Shown here: positions 13,061 through 24,641 of the stretch, one piece after another
How the letters are laid out: each line of letters opens with the position of its first letter
Numbering within the stretch: position 1 is the first letter of the stretch
Assembly (NCBI RefSeq): GCF_005239225.2
Contig: NC_133287.1
Location: 15,109,493 to 15,173,492, forward strand
DNA from: Populus alba
Taxonomy: Eukaryota; Streptophyta; Magnoliopsida; Malpighiales; Salicaceae
Reading direction: 5' to 3'
DNA length: 64,000 nucleotides
Position numbers and translations under genes: made by a program
The notes under the pieces: model-generated
Seen by the model: the letters and a program-made list of their open reading frames with translations, nothing else
The model's database searches: none
Told to the model about the DNA's origin: nothing

Positions 13061-13109
13061 AAGTCGTAGAAATTTCAACAACTAAAAAAATAAAAATAAA
13101 TGAAAGCTT

Positions 13110-13760
13110 CAGTAGTGCTTCATCATCCTAGTGCTATTGTTAGAATTGAAATGGCCGTAAGAAATGGTCTGTTTCACAATTAGTAGTAACATTTTAAGAT
13201 AGTTTAGTAACACTGGTAATAACATTTAAGAATTATACGAGGTCTCAAGGCTCTCAATAACTTCAATTAATACTTTAGGGGTGGGGGGGGAATCACCATT
13301 AAAGTAACTCTAATGTAAGGGATTCAACTCGTCTACTAAGCTAAGGATAAATAAATTAAAAAAAAAGAAGATAAATAAATTAAAATGCATGAACCAATGA
13401 CTGTAAGCGTTTTCAATACTTGTATTTTTCGTATGGAAATTTTTTTTTGGATACAAAGAAAGGAAAGTTCTACAAGAAAATATATAATTTAATTTGAACT
13501 CAATAGATATTGAAATGAATAAATAAATTTTTTAGATAATTACTAGTTTATTGGTAGCGCTCTCTTGTAGTGGTTTAGATAAAAAAATTTAAACATAAAA
13601 AAATAATATTTAGATTCATGAAAACTTTTTGACATTGTTATGAAACTTATTATAGCGGTTCAAGCTTAAAAAATCTTAACCTGACTATTTATTTATTTAG
13701 ATCAGGTTTTAAATTAAATTATGTGAAAATTATTCTGGTGTGATCTTGTTCACTTGATAG
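13110..13760. other. AT-rich intergenic DNA, nothing recognised
   Basis: There is no coding frame, tRNA or clear terminal repeat. Short poly-A, poly-T and poly-G runs (for example near 13281) are present. Confidence 0.6.
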
Positions 13761-16000
13761 GTCCAAAGAAAAAAAATCAATTTAATATTGAAAGATAAAA
13801 ATTAAATAAAAACCTCAAATCAAATGATGAAATTGGAATAATTTTTTTTTTCAAATCATATTAAAAAAATAGTTAAAAAACTTAAAATGAATTAAAAACT
13901 CCATATCACATAATGAAATTAAAAAAAAAATGAAAAGATGAAAAAAATTATTAGGGGCCAAAAAACCATAAATAGATAATAAAAAATCACTTGTGCGCGG
14001 TTTGAGAGAGACTGGTGTGCCTAGGATATTATTATTATTATTTTTTTTAATAAAAAAATAGAGATGATTTAAAATAAAATATTAAATTGTTTAATAAACT
14101 AACCCTTTTTTTTTTTTAGTTGTTTTAGTAATCTTTATCTGATAGACAATGGTAAAGTAGGAATAATTTATATCTTTGACGTTTCTTCATTTCTTGGAAT
14201 TCTGCTAAGTCTATTGTGGGTTGCTAGTGCTGTTTGGTTTCTGCATATGCATTGGTTTATTTTCTTTTCCTTTCTTTCTGTGCATGTCTTGTGCAGGTTT
14301 TTGCTGCTCCTCTTGATTTTTCCCTTTTCCATTTTAGTTTTCTGGTTAGGTCACTTGTATCGTGACTAAATCACTATAAACCTCGTTGCTTCCATTACTC
14401 TTTTAAAAGCTTCGGACTTGTCAGGAAAAAGAAAAAAAGAAAAAGCAAGAAGGTGAGGAAGGAAAGAAAGAAGTTTCTTTTGGAGATGGCCCACATTGAT
14501 TCTTGCATTTAACTTTCGAGTTCTGTTATGCACTCATAAATTCTAAGAGTATAAATAAACCATGTAACTAATGTCATCTATTATTAAATTCCATGAGTTC
14601 AAGAACCTGCTCCAAATTATTAACCCGAGTTATTTGATCAGAAACAATAAACTTGAAAAAACTTTGAAGCCCAATTTTTAACTAACTAATTTATTGACGG
14701 ATTAAATTGAAAAAAATAAATATAAACATAAAAAAGAAGAAGAAATAATAACTATAAGTTAAAAAAAGACACCAGGTTGCTCGGGCCAACCAACCTCACC
14801 TACAAATCAGATTGTGAGATATGAATAACTTGACAAAAAGTAAATTGAAGAAGAAAGTCACGAAAACCTAATTTGTTTTTTTAAATGACCATTGTTGAAT
14901 GTTGAATCTTGAGATAGAAAGGATTATAAAAATAACAATTATAAGCAAAAAGAAAATAATGCTTGAGACCACCCGGTTCAACTTGCCAAAATTATAAGTC
15001 AGGTCATAAGATTAGGATAACTTTACAACAAAAGCAAAATGAAGAAAATCATGAAACCCAAATTTTTTTTTTAACAATCAATGTCTAACTATGATATGAG
15101 ACAAAAATAAGTACAAAAAAAATAATGTCAATCCTTATTAGCTTATAAAAACCGTGCCTTACGCCATTTGATCAAAAACACTAAATATAAAAAAACAAAA
15201 AAAAAATCAATTCTCAATAAATTAAATACTCAACAACACAAAAGGGTCCAAAAGAAAAAAAAAGTTATTAAATGGAAAAAAAAAAAGTGTGCATACCTAG
15301 GTTAAATTGTCAAACTCAATGGCCAGGTTATGAAAGGAAAACTCTATAAAAAGAAAAACGAAGAAAATCATGAAGCCTATTTTTTTTTTTTAAAAAAAAA
15401 CCAACGTCAAGTAATGAGATCAAAAAAGAAAAAAAAAAGTCTAAAAAAAATAATATGGAAACCTATGCCAACTTATAAAACTTGTCACACAGGTATACCA
15501 TTTGATTGGAGGCACCAAATCCGGAAAAAACCAAATTTTTTTTTTTAAAATTAACTGCTAAAAGGATGAAATTGAAAAAAAAATACAATCACAAAAAAAT
15601 ATATCAAAAGAAAAATAAGAAATTAATAGAATAAGGGTAAAAGTTTTTTTTAAAAAATGAGAGGGTGGATAATTTTGGATTGAATGGCTAAATTGAAAAG
15701 AAAAATAAATCCAAGAAATAATTAAAAGTAAAAAACCACTAAAAGAATGAGGATCAAATCTAAAAAGATCAACGAATTAAAAATCTTGATTAAATGATAA
15801 AATTGAAAACAATTGAAAGTTTACAAAAAAGCAAAAAACAAATGAAGGAAAAAAAGTACCAAAACCAAATTTGAAAAATTAAAAAATAAAAATTCTAGAT
15901 TGAAGGATGCAATTGAAAAAAATAAAAAAAATTACAAAAACATCAAGGATAAAAATTAACAAATCAAAAAAAATAAAGACCAATATGCAAGTATCCCTAA
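13760..16000. repeat. A-rich degenerate repeat array
   Basis: Diverged units recur with a shared layout. Each has a phrase like 'gtcaa(c/a)ct...gtcataagat...ggataact', then 'aaaatgaagaaaatcatgaa(a/g)cc', then a long T run, then 'a(t)gaaattgaaaaaaa'. Clear copies lie near 14770-14900, 14960-15075 and 15290-15390, with weaker ones around them. A further copy lies at 32580-32660. The pattern fits noncoding DNA of a large nonautonomous LTR element, but no LTRs were found. Confidence 0.5.
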
Positions 16001-17130
16001 CCAAGGGGATTGTCCTAAAATTTTAAATGCTAGGGATGAATCTCTTAAGGAGGAGAGAGAAAATAGAAAAAAAGTATATCCGGAGAAAATCCATTCATCA
16101 AAAAGCAACATGTGTTGCCTAAGATGGAAGAAGACATCATAAGAAATCCAATGACACAACTATAGAAATTTTTTGGCTATCGTATGAAGGCACACATACC
16201 GCTAAAGAGGGATGGCCTCTCCCATATGCTTGACAACTTTTATTTTGTATTTTATTTTTTAATCGCTTTAAATAACCAATCTACCCTTTAAATAACTTGC
16301 TTATAACTAAAAAAACCCACATGAAAACATGAAATTGCCTCTAAATCAAGCCTAAATAAATTATGATATAAAGGTTAGTTTTGTGATTTCAAAAATTAAT
16401 GAAAATACACAAATACCCCAAAGCAAGGCTTAATTAATTCTAACATAAAGGATAAGGTTGTATGAAATCTCAAAAAAGTCAAATAAAAAAATCTTTCCTA
16501 TTAAAGAATTGACTGCAAATTACAACTTATGTAATTTTTTTTTGTATCAAATTGCAGTAATTTGAAAGGTTGTAGGATGAAGATTAAGGATATATATACT
16601 TCCTTTCACATCTTGAAGACAAGACACACACACTCTTAAAGTTCTTACTTAAAAATGTGAAAGTCCGTCCATACAATTGCTTATCTTCATTAAATTATTT
16701 AAAATTTGATTCGAGTGGATATTCACAATATATAAACATTATTGCTTTAATCAACATCTTACACTATTCTCAAGTATCAGGCTTTGTATCCGACAACATG
16801 TACAAAAATTAGAATTCTTAAACTCTAAACTATAGAAAAATAGAATGAGAAAACTCTGATATTTTCTAAACAATTTTTAACTCAATAATCTGATGAAAAA
16901 ATAACACATTAATAATTTATTTAAAGATAAAAACCAACATAATAAAAAGAACTCATCTCAAAGTTAAGTAGAAAAAATAATTAAAATCCAAAATTAATTA
17001 CGAAAAACAATAAAAACAACATCTTTTGTGTCTTATTTAAAAACCTTTCAAACCTATTCTAGTTATAAACTAGCTAGGTGGTCCACGCTATGTCACAAGC
17101 TCACCTTTTATTTTCATAAAAAAATTGGGT
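16001..17130. other. AT-rich intergenic DNA, nothing recognised
   Basis: No supported gene is present. The short reading frames have no recognisable family and the composition resembles the flanking repeats. Confidence 0.5.
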
Positions 17131-17139
17131 CCTGATGCC

Positions 17140-17600
17140 GACAGGATCCAAGCCTATTTTGGATCTTGCACTAGGCATGACCCAGGTCAGGACTGCCCTT
17201 GACCCAAGTTTATTTTAGGTCTTGCACTGCCCATGACCCAAGGCTATTTGGGTCTTGCACCAGGCATGACCCAGGTCAGGACCACTCATGACCCAAGTTT
17301 ATTTTGGGTCTTGCACCGTCCATGACTCAAGGCTATTTTGGGTCTTGGATATTGCAGGACCCAAGGCTATTTGGGTCTTGCATCGGGCATGATCCAGATC
17401 AGGACCGCCCATGACCCAGGTTTATTTTGGGTCCTACACTGCCCATGACCCAAGGCTATCTTGGATCCTGCACACGGTAGGACCCAAGGCAATTTGGGTC
17501 TTGCACTAGGCTTTTATACACTGAAGGCTATTTTGGATTCTTTATCTTGGGTCCTGCACCGGCTAGACCCAAGGCTATTTGGGTCTTGCACCACACGGGT
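17140..17600 (+). repeat. Tandem minisatellite of 'gacccaagg-tttgggtc' units
   Basis: Imperfect units built from 'catgacccaaggctatttgggtcttgcac' style words recur about every 50-60 bp, alternating two subtypes ('aggctattt' and 'agtttatttt') into a roughly 115-120 bp higher-order unit. Each unit is partly palindromic (gaccca ... tgggtc). Base composition is far richer in G+C than the flanks. Confidence 0.8.
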
Positions 17601-17900
17601 CTGCTGGCCAGGCGCTTAAGATTGCAGACCTCAGGCTTGAGGGGTTACATACCCGTTTGCCTTGGGGTTGTAGCCAGATGCGTGAGTCTGCCCCTAGTGC
17701 CCAAGGTTGGGCACACCCCATGCCAAGTGTTTGCGCGCATGATAGGACCTCGACCATCCCTAGCGCCAGGTGGCTGTAGTTGGGGGCGCAGGCAGGCGTG
17801 TGTGGCCTGCCCAACGCCTAGGCCTGGTAGCTTAAGTGTTAGGTGTCCGCAGCCCTAGGGTGTGTGCCTTAAGCCAGGTGCTTGGGGTCTGCAGGCTGCA
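17600..17900. repeat. GC-rich block adjoining the minisatellite
   Basis: About 300 bp have very high G+C relative to the rest of the window, with recurring words such as 'gccaggtgcttggggtctgcag', 'gccaggcgcttaagattgcag' and 'cccaacgcctaggcctgg'. These imply a second, strongly degenerate repeat. The open frames across it are a by-product of composition and match no family I know. Confidence 0.55.
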
Positions 17901-17924
17901 ACCTTACCATGCCTTCACCAAATA

Positions 17925-18045
17925 GTGCAATCTACAGTGAAAGCACTTACAACTTACAATACCCGCGCTACAGTACATAATAATGCAATCCATAGTGAAA
18001 GTATTTATAGTGCATAGTAGCCCGCACTACAGTAAAACACTAATC
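17925..18045 (+). repeat. Two-copy direct repeat of about 60 bp
   Basis: The words 'tgcaatctacagtgaaag ... cccgcgctacagta' at 17928-17975 recur as 'tgcaatccatagtgaaag ... cccgcactacagta' at 17985-18034. The repeat directly follows the GC-rich block and probably belongs to the same element. Confidence 0.6.
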
Positions 18046-18059
18046 TCTTTTAGTTATAA

Positions 18060-20170
18060 TCAATGTGTTTAAACCTAATCTAATGATCGAAATCTAAAAT
18101 TATTGCTATATATTTTTATTTATTTTAAAACTACATATTTGACACTTCTTCTCGAGCCTTGCATTCTTCTATCTATTCCACGAACACATCCACAACACAC
18201 ATTAATTACCTATAGTCTTGTGCTATGTGACCGGATTGTAGCCGTTACAAAATTTAACATAAAAGAGTTGGCTAGCAGTACTAGTGTTTAAAACATGAAA
18301 AAGGAAATGTCTAAAAACAACAAATTCTTCCATTTTTGAACAAAGAAAAGAAAAGTAGTAACTTGTTGGAATTAAGGTGAAATGAAAACATTATACATTC
18401 TTCCACTTATCACCATTTTTTCTTTCTTATCTTTGGTTTTTTTATAATGTTTTCTTAGTTTTTCCTTTTTTTCTTCTTTAGACTTTTTTTTTAAAAAAGA
18501 AATTTTTTTTTTAATTTTCTACACTTATAATATTTATCACTCTACACTTAACCTATTTATACCATTCTTTTTGTTCTTATCTTTATTCTTTTGTAATTTT
18601 TTTTTTAAATTTTTTTCTTTACACTTTTTTTTTTGAAAAATCATTATACAAAGACTAAGGAGACGGTGTTTCAATGTAGCAATTGCAGCATTATTCCATT
18701 CTTATATGATGCTAAAAATTACTATCTTTTATTTTATGTAAGTATCGACTTCTTAATTAACGATTATATTTTTACTCAATATAAAAAAAATTTAATAACA
18801 CTTACACAATTTTTTTGCGTTAGAAAAAAATTAGTCAACCTATAGTAAGGCGAATTGAATAGAGGTATTAACACTTTGTTTTTTTGCATTTATTGGGACA
18901 ACTAGTTTTCAATGTATTTAATAAATGCATGGATAAGATTTTCTTTATTTATAACTAGAATTAAAAAAAAAAACACATTGAAAATGTTGTATATTTATTA
19001 TTTTTTCTAAAAAAAATAATTTGATCCACAACGAATTGTATGTCAAATAACTAGTATGAGTTAATTCCTCTAGTAAAGTTGCTTGTAAGAATTAAACAAG
19101 ATAGCTACAAAAATATTAATCTCTTCCACATCAATCTCTCAGCATACCATTAGTTTCCTTGACCTCACCAGATTTCTTAAACCATTGTCTGTGCTCCTTT
19201 TTGTAATTGAATCAAATCATTTGGAGTTCAACATCTTGCGTTCCAAGTAAATTTTGCTTTATTTTCTTTTTATTTCTTTTTTCATTTTGTTTTTGCCAAG
19301 TTGAAGTAGGATTCTAGAATGAGTAGGTGGAACTTAGCTTCACTAATAGTTGGCAAAACATATTTCCCATTGCATTGCAAAACTAATACTGTTTTGCAAG
19401 ACACATTGGCTTGTCGCCAGGCCTGCTATGCTAACTTTTTCCTTAAATTTGCTTAGTTTTAGAAAGAGAAAATTAGAATTGGTTCAAAATTTTTATTTTA
19501 CATTAATTTTCAGGCTCCTTTTTCTTTTGGATTACTTCAAAATCCATTTTTATTCAATATTTATTTGTATATACAGGGCCCTAATGCTCCTCTAATTCTC
19601 AATTACTGATGCTTTTTCAATTTTGGTTTGTTGGTCACTGCTCTTTTATTTTCAGAGCCTTCCCAAGCTTTAATTATCATTAAATTTTAACTTAAGATAA
19701 AAAAATATGTCAGAAAATCCCTTATAAGATTTCTGTCTCATCCAACGGTTGGATTGAGAGACACACTCAATATCATAAAACCAGATAATCGGTTATTTCA
19801 TGTAGAGAATTTGAATTTCACATACCATATAATTTACTTAAATAATTGAGGGGTCTTATAATAATTTGCTGGGGATTTCTATTCATAACTATCATAAAAT
19901 TCTTCTTAGAGCCTTTTACCACTTTCAATCCCAATAGCGTGATTGTACGTGAGGTTTATGCCAGAAATCAATGTTTCTCATGCAAAGGGTCATGCATTAA
20001 TTTATTTGAAGCTTCCTTTTATTTTATAAATAATATCATCCAACTTTACAAAATTCTCTCCTTCAAATCATTATTTTACCCAATCAAGAAATTTATGCGA
20101 TATATTGCTATTTTATATTTTATGTATGTTGTTTTCGATAGTATAAAGACACTGAAGAACAGAGTAAGAC
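18060..20170. other. AT-rich intergenic DNA, nothing recognised
   Basis: The stretch has long poly-T and poly-A runs and only short unassignable frames. No supported gene or element boundary was seen. Confidence 0.5.
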
Positions 20171-20171
20171 C

Positions 20172-20415
20172 AACAATATAGTATATTTGTTATTGTGACT
20201 ACAAGATACATTCTTTTATTGATTGAATCACTGTTTTATACAAAAGTTCTGATAACAAATTTTAGAAAAATGATGACAAGATTTTAACAGAAAAGGAGTT
20301 GTTCTATAGTAGCTTTATTTGCAACTAACTTTTTAACTTATTGGAGATAATCCTGATTCAATATTCTCAGCATCAAAGACCACTTCTTCAACAGTAAATA
20401 AGGCAACCATCAACA
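20172..20415 (-). repeat. 3' LTR of the copia element
   Basis: This is a direct repeat of 23432-23675. On the minus strand it begins TGTTGATGGTTGCC and ends near TATACTATATTGTT. It carries a polyadenylation-like 'caataaaag'. It differs from its partner at roughly one base in ten, suggesting an old insertion. Confidence 0.85.
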
Positions 20416-23400
20416 CTCCTCGTTGCATCTTTTGCTGCAGATGCCTAGTTTGTCCCTCAAAGTTTTAAATCTTGTTTTAGATAAGGGATTGGTTAACATA
20501 CCAACAAGCTAGTCTTTTATCTTTTAATAAATCAGTTGTAATTCATCATTTTTCTGAACTTCTCTTAGAAAATTATACTTGAGTTTGAAATGCTTCATTT
20601 TGCCATGAAAATTTAGATTGTTAGATATTGCAATTGCAACCTGATTATCAACATTAACCTTAGTAGCTTTTCTTTGCTCCATGTCTAAATTTGCTAAGAT
20701 CTTCCTAAGCAATAAGGCTTGATTTGCAACTGTAGTTGCTGCAACGTACTCTGCATTTGCAATAGACTGTGCAATAATTTCTTGTTTTTTGGAACATCAG
20801 GAGAAAATTGCTAATCCAAAACTAAAGCAATATCCAGACGTGCTCTTCATGTCATCAAAATTGCCAGCCCAATTACTGTCTGCATAGAAGTGAATGCCAT
20901 AACTTAGTGTACCTTTGATATATCTCATTATTCTTTTTGCAGCCTTGAAGTGAACTTCACTTGCACAATGCATGAATCTTGATAATAAGCTTAAAATATG
21001 CATGATATCAGGTCTTGTTGCTGTGACGTACATCAGACATCCAATCAAACTTCTGTAAATTGCTTCGTCTACTTTGTTAGCCCCATCTTCTTTATAGAAC
21101 TTTTCTTTAAAGTTCATAGACTTGTTCATTGATTTACATCCTTCCATTTTGAATTTCCTTAGAATCTCTTTGGCATATTTCTATTGGCCAATAAAGATCC
21201 CATGCTGGTTTTGTTGCACTTCCATGCCAAGAAAATAAGACATTTTACTAATGTCTGTCATTTCGAAGACCTTTATCATTTCTACTTTGAATTGGTTTGT
21301 CATTCTTGGATTGTTTCCTGTAACAAATAGATCATTAACATAGAGTGAAACCACAATGTAATTAGAATTTGAATTTCTGATGTATAAGTTTGATTCACTC
21401 AAACTTTTCTGAAAGTCATGTTTGAGTAAATGCTCACCAATCCTGCTATACCAGGCTCCTGGAGCCTGTTTCAATTAATATAAAAATTTCTTCGATAAGT
21501 AAACCTCTTCTTCTTCACCTCCAATAACAAATATTTTAGGCTATTCCATGAAAATCTCCTCTTGTAGATAGTCATTTAAAAATGCAGACTTCATATCAAG
21601 TTGAAATATTTTTCAACCTTTTTGAGTTGCAATTGCTAGTAGCATTCTAATGGTGTCTAGTTGTGCCACTAGTGCAAAGGTCTTTGAGAAATCTACACCA
21701 AAAATCTATGCATAACCTTTAACTACCAATCTGGTTTTGTGTTTGTTGATGGTGCCATCTGCATTTAGTTTTGTTATGTAAACCCATTATGCACCAATAG
21801 GTTTTTTGTGTTTCGACATGTCCATCAATTCCCATGTTTCTCAGTCATCCTCAGCTCTTCTTTCATTCCATCAATCCATTTTGGATCGTTTTTTACCACT
21901 TCAAATTCTGTAGGCTCCAACATAGCTACATTGTAGCTTTGATAAATATCATCAAGCAATCTAGTTTCTCTTAATAGTGCTTCATCAACATAATCATCAA
22001 GATCTTGCACAATCTCCTTACTTGCACTTCTTTCTACATCTTCGAAGTTCCACTTTTCGGTTTCAATAAACTTGATGTCTCTGCTAACTATCACCTTTTC
22101 TGTTTGAGGTTGAAAAAATCTGTAGCCTTTTGTAATATTGCTATAGCTGACAAAGATTCCAGCTTCAGCCTTTCTATCAAGTTTATCTCTTTTCACCTGA
22201 GGAACATAAGCGAAACATAAGCATCCATAAATCTTTAAATTCTGGAGTGAGGGTTTATAACCATTCTAGGCTTTATATGGAGTTTTGTTTTGTAATGCTC
22301 TTATTGGCAGTCTATTCAACAAGAAAACTGCAATGTTCATAGCCTCTGTCTACAACTTTTTAGGTAAATCTTTCTCAAATAACAGACACGTTGCCATCTC
22401 CATGATTGTTCTATTTTTTTCGTTCACTTACACCATTTTGCTGAGGTGTGTAAGGTGTAGTATATTGATGTTCAATCCTTGCATCATGACAAAACTTGGC
22501 AAACTTGTTTGAAGTGTATTTGATGCCATTATGAGATCTTACAACTTGAATTTTGTGACCACTTTGATTTTCAATCCAGTTTTTAAATTTCAGAAAAACA
22601 TTTTCTACCTCGGTCTTAAACTTTAGGAAATAGACCCAATATATTCTTGTATAATCATAAATGAAAGCATTATAATACCTATTTCCATTCAAAGATATTG
22701 TCTTCAAAGGTCCAACAACATTAGTATGAATAAGCTGAAGCTTTTCTATTGCTTTCTAAGCCTTGTTCAGAGGAAATGGAAGTTTGTTCTACTTGCTATA
22801 TTGATAAGAGGTATAAACTAAGATTTCTTCTTCCAGGTTTGGCATTCCTGGCACCATCTTTTTTTTTTCCTGCATATGCACCAACGTTGCTTGATTGAAA
22901 TGCCCCGACCTCTTGTGCCACAATTATGTCTGATTTGTTGTGCTTGAAAAGGCAACTAACTCCTCTTCCATCCAGTCTAGAGAAAAGCTTTTTCCTTTCA
23001 TCTTCATAGTGAATATTTCTAATCTAGTAGGATCAGAAATTAAGCTGTGTTTATCTTTGAACACAACTAAGTATCTTTTTTCAAGAAGCTGACCAACACT
23101 CAACAGATTTTGGTTAATTTCATGTACAAAAAGAACATCTAAAATGAGTTTTCTACTTGAATTTCCTTAAATAGCAACTGTTCCTTTCCCTTTGACTGAA
23201 ATATATTCGCCATTGTCCATTCTGACTTTAGAGACACTTGATTTGTCAAGTTGCTTGAATAGATTTTCATCATTCGTCATGTGATTTGTGCAACCACTAT
23301 CTATAAGCTAGCAATCACTTGCATGTTTGCTAGCAAAGCAAGTGGCCACAAATAGCTGCTCCTCCTGTTATTGATCAGCAACTTGAGCTTCACCTTCTTG

Positions 23401-23431
23401 CTGATTAGTACTGTTTTGCAAATAGTATATT

Positions 23432-23675
23432 AACAATATAGTATATTTGTCATTGTGAATGCAAGATACATTCTTTTATTGATTAAATCACTTTTTTATA
23501 TAAGAGTTCTGATAACAAATTTCAGAAAAATAATAACAAGATTTTAACAGAAAATGAGTTGTTTTATAATAGCTTTATCTGCAACTAACTTCCTAACTTA
23601 TTGGAGATAATCTTGACTCAATCTTCTCAGCATAGAAGACCACTTCTTTAGCAGTACATGAGGCAATCATCAATA
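23432..23675 (-). repeat. 5' LTR of the copia element
   Basis: This is the partner of 20172-20415. The two are alignable over their full length, including the shared words 'caaatatactatattgtt' and 'ttgttatcagaact' on the minus strand. No matching 5-bp target duplication is visible outside the pair. Confidence 0.85.
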
Positions 23676-23824
23676 GTGTACTAAATTATTATTTTATCTC
23701 ATTTGAAATTTAAATTAATATCATTGGAATGTTCTATCTAGGTAAAAAAAAAAAAACTTCTACCTAATTTATCATTTTCAATTAATAAATACCCTATTTA
23801 ATCTAAACTTATAGTAAATACTAG

Positions 23825-24520
23825 GGTTTTACAGTGGAGCTCATCTAATAATTCTTCAACCATCGGTATAGGAAATTTACCTTTTATTGTTTCTTTGTTG
23901 AGTGCATGATAGTCTAACACACATTTTCCACGAGCCATCCACCTTCCTAACTAACAAGTTATGTGCACTCCCCCTGTTTTTTATGGCTCTTGGATGTAGG
24001 AAGTTATGTGCACTCCCTGTGTTTGTTATGGCTTTTGGATGTAGGAAGTTGGAAGTTATGTGTACTCCCTGTGTTTATTATGACCATTTAGTTTAACTTC
24101 CTCTCTTGTAGTTTTAGGATTCAGACTCTTAATAATAGTACGAAGGGATATGCTGACTTTTTCCATGCCTTCTTTCTTAGGGTCGCCTAAATCAATAAGA
24201 TATCTTGTCACAATAGTAGTTTTTTTAGCCTCCTCCTCTGTTTCCTCTATCAAGAACAACTTTGAACCTCCACACTTATACCCCGGCCCCCACTTACCAT
24301 CGTATTTAAAGCAAAGCCCTTTTATCTCTTTTTTCCTTCATCTGAGCTGGAGTGAGCTTATATATAGGAACAACAAACTTGTTTTTTATATTCCGGACTT
24401 GAAAACTAGTAGAGCTAGGTTTCCAAGATCTTGTCATTATTATCAAGTTGTCCTCCTGCATTCTTGTTAACCCATAAGCAGTTGTTAAGTTTTTGAGGTT
24501 CTTTAGTCCCATTGTAACGT
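23825..24520 (-). pseudogene. Ty3/gypsy gag-pol relic
   Basis: On the minus strand, 24520 to 24056 encodes a gag C-terminus: VVPIYKLTPAQMKEKRDKRA, then after a frameshift CFKYDGKWGPGYKCGG (zinc knuckle) and SKLFLIEETEEEA. After an internal gap, 23960-23825 encodes a reverse-transcriptase start resembling CVDYRALNKxTIxxKFPIP, seen here as LDYHALNKETIKGKFPIPM. Protease and the rest of RT are absent. It is a deleted remnant. Confidence 0.75.
23957..24092 (+). repeat. Three tandem copies of about 45-52 bp
   Basis: The phrase 'aagttatgtgcactccc...ttatggct(c/t)ttggatgtagg' occurs three times in a row (starting near 23957, 24002 and 24053), the last shortened. The array lies between the gag-like and RT-like parts of the gypsy relic. 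Confidence 0.8.
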
Positions 24521-24641
24521 AAAGAGTCCAGTTTTAGGATTCAATAGTTCTACAGGATCCAGTGCAGCGCTTAAGTCCCATTGTAACGTAAGGAGTCCAA
24601 TTTTGAGATTCAATGGTTCTACAAGATCTAGTGCAATGTCA
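24505..24641 (+). repeat. 69-bp tandem duplication beside the helicase fragment
   Basis: The phrase 'agtcccattgtaacgta' begins copies at 24505 and 24574, and both continue through 'tcaatagttctacag...tccagtgca'. The second copy runs into the SNF2-like frame. Confidence 0.8.

Larger units (their letters stand above)
20172..23675 (-). mobile_element. Degenerate Ty1/copia retrotransposon with both LTRs
   Basis: Read on the minus strand, the element runs LTR - protease - integrase - reverse transcriptase - RNase H - LTR, the copia order. Protease retains DSGCTNHM (about 23300). The pre-integrase zone has LWHKRSGHFNQATL and integrase has YTTPYTPQQNGVSERKK (near 22415-22460). RT has LKQAPGAWYSRIGEHLL, YVNDLFVTGNN and YFLGMEVQQNQHGIFIGQ. 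The end has YRSLIGCLMYVTATRPDI and DSNWAGNFDDMKSTSGYCF. YVND replaces the usual YVDD. Many in-frame stops interrupt the frame. Almost nothing separates the 5' LTR from protease, so gag and a primer-binding site are missing. The LTRs are about 244 bp each. Confidence 0.92.

Noticed and set aside
14770..15960. CRISPR-like spaced repeat
   Set aside because: Units are long, diverged and A-rich in a plant nuclear context; there is no regular short repeat with unique spacers.
17547..17858. Open frames of 66-103 codons on both strands
   Set aside because: They arise from GC-rich repeats with few stop codons; no family resemblance and both strands are open.
20160..23685. Target site duplication for the copia element
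   Set aside because: Flanking five bases (agacc and gtgta) do not match.
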